From Enterococcus alcedinis (GTDB lineage Bacteria > Bacillota > Bacilli > Lactobacillales > Enterococcaceae): a DNA stretch of 64,000 bases. The notes beneath the pieces are model-generated. The model had not been told where the DNA came from and searched no databases. It was given only the letters and a program-made list of their open reading frames with translations. The stretch lies in assembly GCF_014635985.1 (NCBI RefSeq), contig NZ_BMDT01000001.1, forward strand, positions 469,293 through 533,292. Direction: 5' to 3'. Within the stretch, counting starts at the first letter, position 1; each line of letters begins with the position of its first letter. Made by a program: the position numbers and the translations under genes. This document shows, one piece after another, positions 48,179-58,235 of this stretch.

Positions 48179-48397
48179 ATGAAAGCAGTACGTCGTTTTG
48201 GTTTATTAATTGGGATTTTATTGATGGGTGTAATAATTGGTAATTTTGGCATGCTCATTGCCTGCTTAGTACTTGGTCCGCTTCTAGCTCTTTGGCTCAT
48301 TTTGTGGGACGATAAAAATTCTAGGCAAGCACAGCGACAACAACACTACACAACAGATGTTGAATACTATTATGATGAAGAGTACTATTACGAATAA
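48179..48397 (+). CDS. Small SOS-regulated membrane protein of unknown function
   Basis: The 72 residues start at the ATG nine bases after GAGGAG (an ATG two codons earlier is too close to the SD). A basic start (MKAVRRF) leads into one long or two short membrane segments (about 8-44). A polar stretch and a tail of tyrosines and acidic residues (VEYYYDEEYYYE) follow. It is not YneA: there is no LysM. Location after lexA and the double LexA box make it a candidate damage-induced division inhibitor or membrane-acting toxin; this is inference. A bidirectional terminator closes it. Confidence 0.8.
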   Translation: MKAVRRFGLLIGILLMGVIIGNFGMLIACLVLGPLLALWLILWDDKNSRQAQRQQHYTTDVEYYYDEEYYYE

Positions 48398-48399
48398 CA

Positions 48400-48446
48400 T
48401 AAAAACGATCAGTGTTTGAGCTTTCACTCAAACACTGATCGTTTTT
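48400..48446. terminator. Bidirectional terminator between the SOS small gene and apt
   Basis: AAAAACGATCAGTGTTTGAG and its complement form a perfect stem of about 20 bp with a six-base loop and A/T runs on both sides. Confidence 0.92.
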
Positions 48447-48959
48447 TTAGTATTCCATTAATGTTAAAATATCATAACCTTTGATTTTTTCACGACCATT
48501 TAAATCTTTTAACTCTATTAAAAACGCACAACCAACAACGATTCCACCTAATTTTTCAATTAATTCAATACTCGCTTTGACCGTTCCGCCAGTTGCAAGT
48601 AAATCGTCACATAATAAAACTCGTTGTCCTGGTTTAATTGCATCTTCATGAATCGTCAACGTATCTGATCCATACTCTAAATCGTATGATACTTCGATTG
48701 TTTTACGTGGTAATTTACCTGGTTTACGCACTGGAGCAAAACCAACACCCGCTTCATATGCTACGGGACAGCCTACGATAAAACCACGTGCCTCTGGTCC
48801 AACAACCATGTCGATTTCTTTTTCATTCGCATAATCAACGATTTTTTTCGTTGCAAAACGATAAGCATCTCCGTCTGCCATTAGTGGCGAAATATCACGG
48901 AAAGTCACGCCTTCTTTTGGATAATTAGGGATACTTGCAATATAATCTTTTAAATTCAT
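48447..48959 (-). CDS. apt: Adenine phosphoribosyltransferase
   Basis: Salvages adenine to AMP with PRPP. The 170 residues show [27 protein letters not shown], and the PRPP motif [16 protein letters not shown] near 118. It lies 10 bases after recJ, the usual recJ-apt order in Firmicutes. Confidence 0.95.
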   Translation of the reverse strand: MNLKDYIASIPNYPKEGVTFRDISPLMADGDAYRFATKKIVDYANEKEIDMVVGPEARGFIVGCPVAYEAGVGFAPVRKPGKLPRKTIEVSYDLEYGSDTLTIHEDAIKPGQRVLLCDDLLATGGTVKASIELIEKLGGIVVGCAFLIELKDLNGREKIKGYDILTLMEY

Positions 48960-48969
48960 TATTGTCCTC

Positions 48970-51279
48970 CTATTGACTTGAAATCCATTTTTTAATCGTT
49001 TCTAAATCACTCAATACTAAAAACTCTTCATTTTTAATTAACTGTTCACGTTTTTGGTATAATAAACTTTCGTTTAAAGGACGGTTCACTGGATTTTCCA
49101 GACAATTTAACACGCCATTACTTATTGTAACAAATTCTAACTCCAAAAACACTTGAACCATAAAAATCAATAATTTTTTAGGAATTTTCGTATATTGTAC
49201 GATTGCATCTAATTTGTAACGAACATCCAGTGTTTTTTGTGTCTTGATTAATTTAAATAGTTTGCCATATTGCTCTCTCGAACCAAGACCATCTAAGTAA
49301 GCTTCTTCTGGTGTTTGGGCCAATAAATACACGCGCGAAACTTGACTCGATTGAACAATTTGCTTCATCCAGTCTAATTGATCAGGTACATCGACAAAGA
49401 CAACTTGCTTTGTTTTAGCTGCTTGATCAAAAGCCTTTTTTAAATCTTCCAACCCTCGGACATGAATGACTGGTTGTTCCACTTTCTCAGAAAAGTCTTT
49501 ATAAAGACTTTCGTTGAAAACCACATAGGTTGTTGGTTCAGTGAAATTGAGTTGTTGTTGATATTTTTTACCTCTAAAATCAAACAGTTGAAACGATGTA
49601 ATCTGATAATCCTGTAATTGAATTTGCGGAATCGATTTTCCATTCCATTCGTTAATTGTAAGCTCACCAACTAGATTTACATCATCTGTTGCTATTTCTT
49701 GTTGCTCTGAACCAAAATTAAAGCCAATTCCTTCTAATTCATCGCCTTGGTCATTTGCCATTGTGAACTTCAAATGTTTTTGTTCAGCGCCAATACTGCG
49801 ACTCGTCGGAACGCAGACATGTTCAAAGACAAAACACGGAACTGGATTATGCATACCAAACGGCGCTAAAACCTTCAGTGATTTTATTAGATTTAAATCG
49901 ACATCACTAATTGATAGTCGCTCATCGATTACCAGCGGAATCCCTTTCGTTAAGTCAATCTTCTCATCTAAAATATATTGTTCAAATACTGCTCGTAAGG
50001 CTCCTAAATTTTCTATCGGTAAACTTAGACCAACAGCTGCATGATGTCCACCAAAAGTCGTCAATAAATCTTTTCCGCGTTGTAACATTTGGAACATATT
50101 TAATGATTCGATACTACGTCCTGAACCTTTTAAAAGATGAGCCCCTTTGGTTGTTAAAGCAATGGTCGGTTTTCCCGTCGCTTGTAAAATTCGCCCGGCA
50201 ACAATTCCCAAAATACCCTCATGCCAATTTTCTCCCACCAATAAATGTACTTGATGACTATCATCGACTTGTTCTAAGGCTTCTTTCGTTGCGAGTTCAA
50301 CAAAATCTTTTCTTTTTTGATTAATTTCATCAAACGATTGCGCTAATGCCTTGGCTTCTCCTTCGTCAAAAGTTGTTAATAGAGTAATTGCTGGATTTGG
50401 ATCTCCTAGTCGCCCAATCGCGTTTAAACGAGGAGCGATCGAAAAACCAATCATCGTTTCATCGAGTTCTTTTGTTTTACTACCACTGACCGCTAGCAAC
50501 TGACTGATACCTAAACGTCCACTTTGCTTCATTTGCTCAAGGCCCCAGATAACCATCGCACGGTTTTCATCGGTCAACGATACCATATCAGCAATCGTCC
50601 CAATCGCAACTAAATCTAATAGTTCCATCGGTATCTCTTCTAAAAGTGCCCACGCCAGTTTAAAGGCAACTCCGACACCGGCTAACTCACCAAAAGGATA
50701 CGAACCTTTGGGATGTCTCGGATGGATGATTCCATACGCATTTGGTAAGCTGTCGGGAAGTTCATGGTGATCTGTTACAATCACATCGACTCCTTGGCTA
50801 TTAGCGTAATCAATAGCCTCATGCCCCGAAACACCATTATCAACTGTGACAATTAGTTGGATGCCTGCTGCAATCCACTCTTTGTACTTATCAACGTTGG
50901 GCCCGTACCCATCTGTAAAACGATTCGGTAAGTACGTTTCAACTTGAGCACCTAGTAATTCAAATGTTTCCTTCATCACTGTTGTACTCGTAATTCCATC
51001 GGCATCATAGTCACCATAAATTAAAATTCGTTCATCTGCGACAACCGCCTCATGAATACGCTCCACAACTTTTTCCATATCGTATAATAGATAAGGATCA
51101 TGAACTTGTGACTCAGAAGGATTCATAAACTTTTGTACCATTTCGGATGTTCGAAGATTACGATTCCATAATAAACGAGCCAAGATTGGGGAGATATTCA
51201 ATTGTTTCATTTCTTCTAAAAAGGAAGATGGTATTTCTTCAGTGATTGGCATTTGCCAATCAAACTTAGCTGACTTCAC
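48970..51279 (-). CDS. recJ: Single-strand DNA exonuclease RecJ
   Basis: 5'-3' ssDNA exonuclease of recombination and repair. The 769 residues contain the DHH phosphoesterase motifs [12 protein letters not shown] near 80 and VTDHHELPD near 157. DHHA1 ([10 protein letters not shown]) and an OB region follow. The C-terminal extension of about 200 residues is typical of the Firmicute RecJ. Co-transcribed with apt. Confidence 0.95.
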   Translation of the reverse strand: MKSAKFDWQMPITEEIPSSFLEEMKQLNISPILARLLWNRNLRTSEMVQKFMNPSESQVHDPYLLYDMEKVVERIHEAVVADERILIYGDYDADGITSTTVMKETFELLGAQVETYLPNRFTDGYGPNVDKYKEWIAAGIQLIVTVDNGVSGHEAIDYANSQGVDVIVTDHHELPDSLPNAYGIIHPRHPKGSYPFGELAGVGVAFKLAWALLEEIPMELLDLVAIGTIADMVSLTDENRAMVIWGLEQMKQSGRLGISQLLAVSGSKTKELDETMIGFSIAPRLNAIGRLGDPNPAITLLTTFDEGEAKALAQSFDEINQKRKDFVELATKEALEQVDDSHQVHLLVGENWHEGILGIVAGRILQATGKPTIALTTKGAHLLKGSGRSIESLNMFQMLQRGKDLLTTFGGHHAAVGLSLPIENLGALRAVFEQYILDEKIDLTKGIPLVIDERLSISDVDLNLIKSLKVLAPFGMHNPVPCFVFEHVCVPTSRSIGAEQKHLKFTMANDQGDELEGIGFNFGSEQQEIATDDVNLVGELTINEWNGKSIPQIQLQDYQITSFQLFDFRGKKYQQQLNFTEPTTYVVFNESLYKDFSEKVEQPVIHVRGLEDLKKAFDQAAKTKQVVFVDVPDQLDWMKQIVQSSQVSRVYLLAQTPEEAYLDGLGSREQYGKLFKLIKTQKTLDVRYKLDAIVQYTKIPKKLLIFMVQVFLELEFVTISNGVLNCLENPVNRPLNESLLYQKREQLIKNEEFLVLSDLETIKKWISSQ

Positions 51280-51317
51280 TAGATCACTCCTAACTTTCCA
51301 ATTATATCAAAAAACTC

Positions 51318-51360
51318 CTAAAAAAAGAAGGGGAGTCACGGGACACGACTCACCCTTTTC
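51318..51360 (-). terminator. Terminator after the LapA-like gene
   Basis: AAGGG-t-GAGTC and GACTC-c-CCTT form a stem, followed by CTTTTTTT on the minus strand. Confidence 0.75.
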
Positions 51361-51376
51361 CCTCTGAAACAAATGA

Positions 51377-51748
51377 TTAATACATTTGGTCTCGGTCTTC
51401 TTCCGTCAGTTGCTCTTCATAATTTTGCTGTTCTTGTTGATCGACTTCACTAGCGGCTAAATAAGCAGCCATACGAATCGAGACTTCATCCTCAATTTTG
51501 GCTTCTAATTCTTCATTTTGTTTATGTAGTTGTTTAATCGTTCTTTTTTGGCTCCAAACAACACTAGCCATTAACAATGCGATTAATAGTGCCCCCATAA
51601 AGACAGCTGAAAAAATAATAATAACTAGCGGTGTCTTAAATTGACCAAAACCTAATTGAATTGGAACAACTACCGTATTCATTGCTGCAAAGATAATAAT
51701 CAATAACGATAAGAATAAACCGACAAATAATTGCCATTGCTGTTTCAT
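51377..51748 (-). CDS. LapA-domain (DUF1049) membrane protein
   Basis: The start used (MKQQWQL, 123 residues) follows AAGGGGGAACGAG. Two membrane segments (about 5-27 and 40-63) are followed by a coiled-coil stretch (RTIKQLHKQNEELEAKIEDE) and an acidic tail. The two-segment layout with the VPIQLGFGQFKTPL loop matches the LapA_dom family. In Gram-positives its role is unknown. It lies in a run of same-strand genes with rnz and the SDR gene. Confidence 0.75.
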   Translation of the reverse strand: MKQQWQLFVGLFLSLLIIIFAAMNTVVVPIQLGFGQFKTPLVIIIFSAVFMGALLIALLMASVVWSQKRTIKQLHKQNEELEAKIEDEVSIRMAAYLAASEVDQQEQQNYEEQLTEEDRDQMY

Positions 51749-51761
51749 CGCTCGTTCCCCC

Positions 51762-52550
51762 TTACTTTTGATTAAAAATACCACCGGCTAAATAATCCCC
51801 GATTTTCGGAAAAACCGCATAAAATTTTGCTGCTATCGCCATCACACGTGGACGATTAATTTCTCGTTTTGGTCGAATCATGTTCCGAACAATTTCTTGG
51901 GCTAACTTTTGAGCGTCCAACACAAAGGAATCAACATTCGCTAAATATTCACCCGTCGGATCCGCTAAATCAAAGAAATTTGTTTGAATCGGACCTGGAT
52001 TTACTGTTGTCACATGGATATTAAAGGGTCTTAATTCCAAACGTAGTGCATTTGAAAAACCAATAACTGCAAATTTGGTTGCTGAATAAATGGTCGACTT
52101 TGGTGTTGCCATTTTTCCAGCCATCGACGCTAAATTGATAATATGGCCTTGTTGATTGGGCAACATCTCAATAACAAGCGCTTGTGTAAGATACATCATA
52201 CCAAATAAATTGACTTCAAACATTTTACGTGCTTCTTCAAAATCAACCGATACAAAATCTTCAAATGTTCCAAAACCAGCATTGTTGACCAAAATGTCGA
52301 CAGTTCCTACGGTTTTTCGTACAACATTAATTAATTCTTGAATACTTTCTGGATTCGACATATCTACAGGTATGGCATAGGCTTTATTGTGACTTAATGT
52401 TTCACATTTTCGTTTGACGTCTTCTAATAGGTCAATGCGTCGAGCACTTACGATAACAATGGCTCCTTGTTTCGCCGCCTCGTAACATATTTGCTCCCCT
52501 AAGCCAGTCGAACCACCAGTTACTAGTACTACCTTATCTTTTAGCTTCAA
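51762..52550 (-). CDS. Short-chain dehydrogenase/reductase
   Basis: Probable start is TTG at 52550, which overlaps the rnz stop (TTGA) with AGAAGG ten bases upstream, giving about 262 residues. The NAD(P)-binding [10 protein letters not shown] is close to the N-terminus, NNAGFGTF is near 87, and the catalytic YSATKFAV near 157. The family is that of classical SDRs such as Bacillus YqjQ. The substrate is unknown. It is translationally linked to rnz. Confidence 0.85.
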   Translation of the reverse strand: MKLKDKVVLVTGGSTGLGEQICYEAAKQGAIVIVSARRIDLLEDVKRKCETLSHNKAYAIPVDMSNPESIQELINVVRKTVGTVDILVNNAGFGTFEDFVSVDFEEARKMFEVNLFGMMYLTQALVIEMLPNQQGHIINLASMAGKMATPKSTIYSATKFAVIGFSNALRLELRPFNIHVTTVNPGPIQTNFFDLADPTGEYLANVDSFVLDAQKLAQEIVRNMIRPKREINRPRVMAIAAKFYAVFPKIGDYLAGGIFNQK

Positions 52551-53491
52551 TCGAATGTCGCCTTCTTTCTTAACGGAATATCGTAACAATCAAAATCTTT
52601 CACGACACGAACGTTTTCAAAAATTTCACGTGCTTCATTACGTAGATTTTCAACGTCTTTCCCTAAATAGCGAGCACTAATGTGAGTGAGTAGTAAACGT
52701 TGAACGTTAGCAGCTTTTGCTACTTGCGCTGCATGATGAGTCGTTGAATGGTAATAAGCTTTTGCTAACTTGGCTTCGTCTTTATTAAAGGTACTTTCGT
52801 GTACTAAGACATCTGCATCCATTGCCAACTCAATTGATTGATTTGTTTTACGTGTATCCCCTAAAATCGTCACGATACGTCCTTTAATTGTTTCGCCAAT
52901 AAAGTCTTTACCGTTAATCGTACGTCCATCTTCTAATGTTACTGTTTGACCATTTTTAATTTTGCCGTAAACGGGTCCCGGTTTAATTCCAAGTTCAGCA
53001 AGTTTTTCCACTTGAAGTTCACCAACATGGTCGGCTTCGACCACACGGTAACCGTAACTCTCAATGCCATGATCTAGTTTTTTGCAATAAACTTCAAATT
53101 TATCATCTTTAAAAATCCGTCCATCTGCTTGAATCTCAACAAACTTTAGCGGGTATTTTAAATGGGTTTTAGAAATACGTAAAGACGTTCGAACCCATTC
53201 TTCAACTCCTTTTGGTCCATAAATTTCTAATGGTTCGATTCCTTCTTGAAAGGAGCGACTACTAATTAAACCTGGCAAGCCAAAAATATGATCGCCATGT
53301 AAATGGGTAATAAATATTTTTTCGATTTTTCGTGGACGAATACTTGTTTTTAAAATTTGTAATTGCGTTCCTTCGCCACAATCAAATAGCCAAACTGCAT
53401 TGCATTCATCTAATAATTTTAAAGCAACACTACTCACGTTCCGGTGCTTTGCGGGCACACCGGCACCTGTACCTAAAAATTCTAATTCCAT
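52547..53491 (-). CDS. rnz: Ribonuclease Z
   Basis: Endonuclease removing the 3' trailer of tRNA precursors lacking encoded CCA. The 314 residues are a beta-lactamase-fold zinc enzyme with [14 protein letters not shown] (HxHxDH) near 62-75, the GDTRKT Asp, and LTHISARY. Length fits the short bacterial tRNase Z. It lies six bases after the DUF1269-like gene. Confidence 0.95.
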   Translation of the reverse strand: MELEFLGTGAGVPAKHRNVSSVALKLLDECNAVWLFDCGEGTQLQILKTSIRPRKIEKIFITHLHGDHIFGLPGLISSRSFQEGIEPLEIYGPKGVEEWVRTSLRISKTHLKYPLKFVEIQADGRIFKDDKFEVYCKKLDHGIESYGYRVVEADHVGELQVEKLAELGIKPGPVYGKIKNGQTVTLEDGRTINGKDFIGETIKGRIVTILGDTRKTNQSIELAMDADVLVHESTFNKDEAKLAKAYYHSTTHHAAQVAKAANVQRLLLTHISARYLGKDVENLRNEAREIFENVRVVKDFDCYDIPLRKKATFD

Positions 53492-53497
53492 AAAAAC

Positions 53498-54067
53498 CTA
53501 TCCTTCTTCATTATTGTCATTTTCACTTTGATTGTTTGGTACTTCCGTTAGATTTTCTTGCACCTGTTGTTGTGCTTCATGCATTTTGTCTAACTCTTCT
53601 TCGACTTCTTGGTAATCGAAACGATATAAATTGCCACCTAAGCCATACATAATTAATTGATTCAACGGCCGATTATCATCTTCATTAGCTATTAAAATTA
53701 ATCCAGTTTTACCTTCACTAATTTCTTTGCCTAATAATTCAAAAATTGTATTCGCTCGTTTGACCTCTTGTGCGTCTTTTGAAGCGCCAAACATACTGCC
53801 GCCAAACCAACCAAGTAGCAATCCCATGGGTCCTGTTAGGACACCCACTAGCATACCGATTGTTCCAAATTTAGACGTCTTATTCGCACCAGTAAAATCA
53901 AGAAAGTCCTCAATCTCAAATTGATGACTGCCATCTTCCGTATGAGTCACGACCGCCATTTGCTCCCCTTTAATTTGTCGCAGTGCATGAATTTTCTTTA
54001 CTTTAGAAAATGCCTCATAGGCTTGAGAATTGTATTCGAAATTTGCTACAATAATCCGTTTAGTCAT
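53498..54067 (-). CDS. DUF1269-like protein with a glycine-rich hydrophobic hairpin
   Basis: The 189 residues begin MTKRIIVANFEYNSQAYEAF. The middle (about 85-112) has the Gly-rich hydrophobic stretch GMLVGVLTGPMGLLLGWFGG typical of the DUF1269 family. An acidic, Asn/Gln/Glu-rich tail ends it. Function is unknown; some relatives are stress-induced. It precedes rnz on the same strand. Confidence 0.7.
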   Translation of the reverse strand: MTKRIIVANFEYNSQAYEAFSKVKKIHALRQIKGEQMAVVTHTEDGSHQFEIEDFLDFTGANKTSKFGTIGMLVGVLTGPMGLLLGWFGGSMFGASKDAQEVKRANTIFELLGKEISEGKTGLILIANEDDNRPLNQLIMYGLGGNLYRFDYQEVEEELDKMHEAQQQVQENLTEVPNNQSENDNNEEG

Positions 54068-54124
54068 TAGAATGCCCTCACTTTATCCTTTTCTCTAATA
54101 GTACCAATAATCTCTGCAAAAGAA

Positions 54125-54168
54125 CATAAAAAAACATGGTATCTGATAAATAAATCAGATACCATGTG
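54125..54168 (-). terminator. Terminator after obgE
   Basis: ACATGGTATCTGAT and ATCAGATACCATGT form a 14-bp perfect stem with a run of U on the minus strand. Confidence 0.9.
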
Positions 54169-54171
54169 TGA

Positions 54172-55485
54172 TTACTCTACAAACTCAAACTCAAATTTAC
54201 CGATTCGAACAATATCGCCATCTTTCGCGCCACGAGCACGTAAAGCTTCATCGACACCCATCGTTCTTAATTGACGAGCAAATCGCATAATTGTTTCGTC
54301 ATGACCAAAGTTGGTCATTTCTAGTAATTTCTCTAATTTCTCACCTGATAAAGTCCATGAAGTATCTGGTTCACGTTGAATCTCAAAGGCTGGTTCATCG
54401 TCTACGAAGTTGTATTCAACTACGTCTTCTTCTAGTTCTTCATCGTAAAGTAAGAATTCAGGTGTTACTTCAAGTAAATCAGCTGTCGCGCTTAATAAAG
54501 CATCGATTCCTTGGTGTGTGACACCAGAGATTGAAAAGACTGGGATTGGATCCGCAAATTCATCTTCTTGTTCAGCTGCTAATTTCTCTTTAAATATTTT
54601 TAAATTTTCTTGCGCATCTGGCATGTCCATCTTATTTGCCACAATAATTTGTGGACGTTCAAGGAGACGTAAGTTGTGCGTCTTCAATTCATTATTAATT
54701 GTCAAATAATCTTCGTAAGGATCGCGACCTTCCATTCCACTCATATCAATCATATGTAAGATAACGCGAGTACGCTCAATGTGGCGTAAGAATTGTGTTC
54801 CTAAGCCAACACCTTGTGATGCTCCTTCAATTAATCCTGGTAAATCAGCAACAACGTAACTACGGCCATCAGGAATGTGAACCATTCCTAGATTTGGTAC
54901 AAGCGTTGTAAAGTGGTAAGCACCAATTTTCGGTCTAGCAGAAGAGATAACTGATAATAAAGTTGATTTTCCAACAGAAGGGAAACCAACTAAGCCGACG
55001 TCTGCTAAAACTTTTAATTCTAATTCAATGCGACGTTCTTGTCCTGGTTCACCATTTTCAGCTATTTCTGGTGCTGGATTTTTCGGTGAAGCAAAACGAA
55101 TATTTCCGCGGCCACTACGACCACCTTTAGCTACGACTAGTGTCTCACCATGCTCAATTAAATCGCCTAATAAAGCACCTGTATCGGCATCACGTACCGT
55201 TGTTCCTTGTGGGACTTTCACATACGTGTCTTCTGCACCACGACCGTGTTTCCCTTTACTCATTCCATTTTCCCCTGCATCTGCACGGAATTGACGATTG
55301 AATCGAAAGTCCATTAACGTACGTAATCCTTCGTCAACGACTAAAATAATTGAACCACCTTTACCACCGTCACCACCAGCTGGACCACCATCGGGAACGT
55401 ATTTCTCTCTACGAAAGGCAACCATTCCGTCTCCGCCTTTACCGGCTTTGGCTTCAATCGTTACTTGATCTAAAAACATGGACAT
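54172..55485 (-). CDS. obgE: GTPase ObgE/CgtA
   Basis: Essential GTPase that acts in 50S assembly and stress responses. The 437 residues comprise the Gly-rich Obg fold (1-158; [22 protein letters not shown]). The G domain has GFPSVGKST near 166, [10 protein letters not shown] and NKMD. The C-terminal OCT domain is about 360-437 and is found in Gram-positive Obg. It is a single gene with its own promoter and terminator. Confidence 0.96.
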   Translation of the reverse strand: MSMFLDQVTIEAKAGKGGDGMVAFRREKYVPDGGPAGGDGGKGGSIILVVDEGLRTLMDFRFNRQFRADAGENGMSKGKHGRGAEDTYVKVPQGTTVRDADTGALLGDLIEHGETLVVAKGGRSGRGNIRFASPKNPAPEIAENGEPGQERRIELELKVLADVGLVGFPSVGKSTLLSVISSARPKIGAYHFTTLVPNLGMVHIPDGRSYVVADLPGLIEGASQGVGLGTQFLRHIERTRVILHMIDMSGMEGRDPYEDYLTINNELKTHNLRLLERPQIIVANKMDMPDAQENLKIFKEKLAAEQEDEFADPIPVFSISGVTHQGIDALLSATADLLEVTPEFLLYDEELEEDVVEYNFVDDEPAFEIQREPDTSWTLSGEKLEKLLEMTNFGHDETIMRFARQLRTMGVDEALRARGAKDGDIVRIGKFEFEFVE

Positions 55486-55538
55486 ATTTTGTCCTCCTAT
55501 CTATTTACTACTTAACATTCAGCATAAAAGTCTTATTT

Positions 55539-55567
55539 ATTGTACCTAGCAAAGTCAAATTTGTCTA
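55539..55567 (-). promoter_or_regulatory. Promoter of obgE
   Basis: TAGACA (55567-55562), 17 bases, TACAAT (55544-55539) on the minus strand. Confidence 0.65.
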
Positions 55568-55675
55568 TCATTTCATGATGTTAATTGATTATTTCCTTAT
55601 CAAACTCTCATAAGTTGACATAATATGACTGTAGTTAACCGAAAAACGATCAAAAAGTAAGTAAAGAGATTTATA

Positions 55676-55712
55676 AAAAATAAGAGCTATGACATTTGCC
55701 ACAGCTCCTTAA
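55676..55712 (-). terminator. Terminator after mupG
   Basis: AAG-g-AGCTGTGGC pairs with GTCATAGCTCTT, then ATTTTTTA on the minus strand, a few bases after the stop. One bulged G. Confidence 0.7.
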
Positions 55713-55718
55713 GCATTA

Positions 55719-56810
55719 TTATTTTGCTTCGATTAATTTAAAGCTTGACCATGGTTTTAAGAATTCTAACAAGAATAACTCGTCTTCTGAAATACGACCG
55801 ACCACGTTGACACGGCCATCATTTTCCATTTCTTTCAATGCGATTTGTGTTTCGCCTTTATATTGACCGTAGCCTTCATTATCAATCAAAACATCGCCGC
55901 GTACAATATCTCTTGTTGTATGGGCTGGGAATTCTTTGTCTTTGTAATACACACGTGTCATTGTTGAACGTAACATATACGCTGAACGGTCACCACGATA
56001 GCTATGCATATTATCAAATAAACAAACACGCTCGTTTTCAGTAATTTCTTCACCCGGAACAACTTTAATAATTGGATATGGTGATTGGAACGCTTCCGCC
56101 ATTGCTTTTAATTCTTCTTCAGAAGCATAAGCATTTCCAACAGTAATATCATCAATTAAGCCTGTTAACAACAAATGCTTCACTTGTGTTGCAATTTCTA
56201 AATCACGGTGATCTTCTAACGAGCAAAGACCATCTTGAGTTGGCCAAGGACCAAAAGTTGCGGCATGTGAGTTTACAAAAGCCATTGTATTTAAATTGTA
56301 TTTACGGAATTTTTCTGAGCAAGCAACAAAATGATTGTACTCTAATCCTGTATAACGGTGCGGATAAAAGTTATGCGAACCGATTAAATTCTCAGTGTTT
56401 GGCGAATATGTCATAATGTTATCAACGTAACTAGTCCCTTGGCTCATATTAATTTCAATTTTGATATTATAAGGGTTACGTGTCATACGTGCTTCTTCTG
56501 ATCCAGTAAAACCTAAATCTAAACGAATACCGTATGCACCCATTTCATCAAAGAAAGATAAATCGTCATAAGAAATACCTAATTGTGTGAATAAAGCTGG
56601 GTTGATATCCACCATGACTTCCATTTCTAAAGAATTTGCATAATCAACAACTTGTTTGAATTCTGCTAAGACTTTGTCTTTATCCTCTTCAATTTGTAAT
56701 AAGCTGGTGAAGACACGTTTAAATCCGTACTTATGTGCTAAGTCTAAATATGCCTTATCCTTTTCGAAAGTTGAACGTTCTGGATAAATTGAAATACCTA
56801 ATTTTCCCAT
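55719..56810 (-). CDS. mupG: MupG-type 6-phospho-N-acetylmuramidase (DUF871)
   Basis: Cleaves MurNAc-6P-GlcNAc disaccharide during peptidoglycan recycling in the cytosol. The 363 residues have the DUF871 layout: a TIM-barrel N-terminal domain (GISIYPERSTFEKDKAYL at the start; VDINPALFTQLGI near 88; NFYPHRYTGLEY near 148) and a C-terminal cyclophilin-like domain (HTTRDIVRGDVLIDNEGYGQYKGE is split around 290-310). It stands alone, without the murQ or PTS genes that accompany it in other species. Confidence 0.85.
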   Translation of the reverse strand: MGKLGISIYPERSTFEKDKAYLDLAHKYGFKRVFTSLLQIEEDKDKVLAEFKQVVDYANSLEMEVMVDINPALFTQLGISYDDLSFFDEMGAYGIRLDLGFTGSEEARMTRNPYNIKIEINMSQGTSYVDNIMTYSPNTENLIGSHNFYPHRYTGLEYNHFVACSEKFRKYNLNTMAFVNSHAATFGPWPTQDGLCSLEDHRDLEIATQVKHLLLTGLIDDITVGNAYASEEELKAMAEAFQSPYPIIKVVPGEEITENERVCLFDNMHSYRGDRSAYMLRSTMTRVYYKDKEFPAHTTRDIVRGDVLIDNEGYGQYKGETQIALKEMENDGRVNVVGRISEDELFLLEFLKPWSSFKLIEAK

Positions 56811-56856
56811 TGCTTAATTGCCCCCTGTATTCATTATAATCTTTGCTTACAAAGTC

Positions 56857-56876
56857 ATTATAGCAAAGCGCTTCCG
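56857..56876 (-). promoter_or_regulatory. Promoter -10 of mupG with a cre-like site
   Basis: TATAAT (56862-56857) lies directly beside CGGAAGCGCTTTGCT (56876-56862), which fits the CcpA cre consensus at the AA-n-CG core but misses two of the defined positions. It suggests carbon catabolite control; weak evidence. Confidence 0.4.
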
Positions 56877-56979
56877 TTAGGTCTATCTTTTATTTTTTTT
56901 AATTTTTAACGGCTATTCAATTTCTTTCTTTTTTGATATGATGGAAGAGATTCAAAATAAGAAAGGACTTACAAACTGA

Positions 56980-57705
56980 ATGAAAAAGAAAAATCTAGTA
57001 ATGTTATCGGCGACACTTCTCACAGCGATTGCGTTAGCGGCTTGTTCACCAAGCACAGACTCTTCCGCAGAAAACTCAGAAACAACGCCCTCTTCTTCGA
57101 TTGATTTAAGTCAAGTTGAGTTGCCTCAATTAGATAACGAAATTAAAGAAAATGAAAGCGTCGTTGAAATCACGACTTCAAAGGGGAAAATCACCGTTAA
57201 ACTTTTCCCTGACATCGCACCTAAAGCCGTTGAAAACTTCGTTACACACGCCAAAGATGGCTATTATGATGGGACAACCTTCCACCGTATTATTGAAGAA
57301 TTTATGATTCAAGGTGGCGATCCTAACGGCGATGGAACCGGTGGTGAGAGTATTTGGGGCGAAGGCTTTACGGTAGAAAAATCAAACCAACTTTATCATA
57401 TCCGTGGGGCATTATCGATGGCTCGTGCACAAGCCTTAGATAGTCAAGGCAGCCAGTTCTTTATCGTCCAAAACACACAAGACATGACAAAAGACTTAGC
57501 GATTCAATTTACACCCGAAAAAATTATTGAAGCTTATAAAAATGGTGGCTTCCCCAGCTTAGATGGCGAATATACCGTTTTTGGTCAAGTAATTGACGGC
57601 ATGGATGTCGTCGATGAAATTGCAAAAGTCGAAACAGGCGCGAATGATATTCCTACTGAAGAAGTTACAATTGAAAGCATGAAAGTGATACAAGAAGCAA
57701 AATAA
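56980..57705 (+). CDS. Cyclophilin-type peptidyl-prolyl isomerase lipoprotein
   Basis: Extracellular proline isomerase for exported proteins. The 241 residues start with a lipoprotein signal peptide (ALAAC, Cys at about 22) and a Ser/Thr linker. A cyclophilin domain follows (FHRIIEEFMIQGGDPNGDG near 103-121; GSQFFIVQ near 161). It is divergent from mupG and followed by a terminator. Confidence 0.93.
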   Translation: MKKKNLVMLSATLLTAIALAACSPSTDSSAENSETTPSSSIDLSQVELPQLDNEIKENESVVEITTSKGKITVKLFPDIAPKAVENFVTHAKDGYYDGTTFHRIIEEFMIQGGDPNGDGTGGESIWGEGFTVEKSNQLYHIRGALSMARAQALDSQGSQFFIVQNTQDMTKDLAIQFTPEKIIEAYKNGGFPSLDGEYTVFGQVIDGMDVVDEIAKVETGANDIPTEEVTIESMKVIQEAK

Positions 57706-57710
57706 TACGT

Positions 57711-57765
57711 AACCGTCATCGAATGAACCATTTTTAATGCTCATCGCTGACGGTTTTTTATAAAT
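57711..57765 (+). terminator. Terminator after the cyclophilin gene
   Basis: ACCGTCA and TGACGGT with a long, partly paired loop, then TTTTTTAT. Confidence 0.75.
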
Positions 57766-57793
57766 TTATTGTCATTGAAAGGTGGAAACAAAA

Positions 57794-58174
57794 ATGGGTT
57801 TATTTGATGGATTATTAGGAAATGCAAGTGATGCGAATCATCAAACCGTCAAAAAAGAATTAGCAAATGTGCTGATGCCTGATGAAAACATTGATTTGGC
57901 TTTTCAGCTTGTTCGAGATTTAATCGTGTTTACCGACTATCGCCTAATCGTTGTTGATAAACAAGGTTTAACTGGTAAAAAAATTGATTATAAAACATTT
58001 CCTTATAAAAGTATTTCAAGATTTAGCGTTGAAACTGCCGGACATTTCGATCTAGATGCTGAATTGAAAATTTGGATTTCAGGCGCTGCTGACCCCGCAC
58101 AAAGCTTGCAATTTAGAAAAGATAAAAGTATCACACAAATTCAACAAGCACTGGCTGTTGCTGTGCTAAAATAA
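57794..58174 (+). CDS. Bacterial PH-domain protein
   Basis: The ATG used (MGLFDGLLGNASD, 126 residues) follows AAAGGTGG; the frame opens four codons earlier at GTG. It is a small soluble beta-rich domain (RDLIVFTDYRLIVVDKQG; KTFPYKSISRFSVET; AELKIWISG) that matches the bacterial PH-like family (bPH_1). Function unknown. It is closed by a bidirectional terminator facing fabZ. Confidence 0.8.
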   Translation: MGLFDGLLGNASDANHQTVKKELANVLMPDENIDLAFQLVRDLIVFTDYRLIVVDKQGLTGKKIDYKTFPYKSISRFSVETAGHFDLDAELKIWISGAADPAQSLQFRKDKSITQIQQALAVAVLK

Positions 58175-58181
58175 CGAATCA

Positions 58182-58228
58182 AAAAAGGCTACAAACGTTT
58201 TTATACCGACGTTTGTAGCCTTTTGTTT
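58182..58228. terminator. Bidirectional terminator between the PH gene and fabZ
   Basis: AAAAGGCTACAAACG and CGTTTGTAGCCTTTT form a 15-bp stem with A/T runs on both sides. Confidence 0.92.
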
Positions 58229-58235
58229 AACATTC

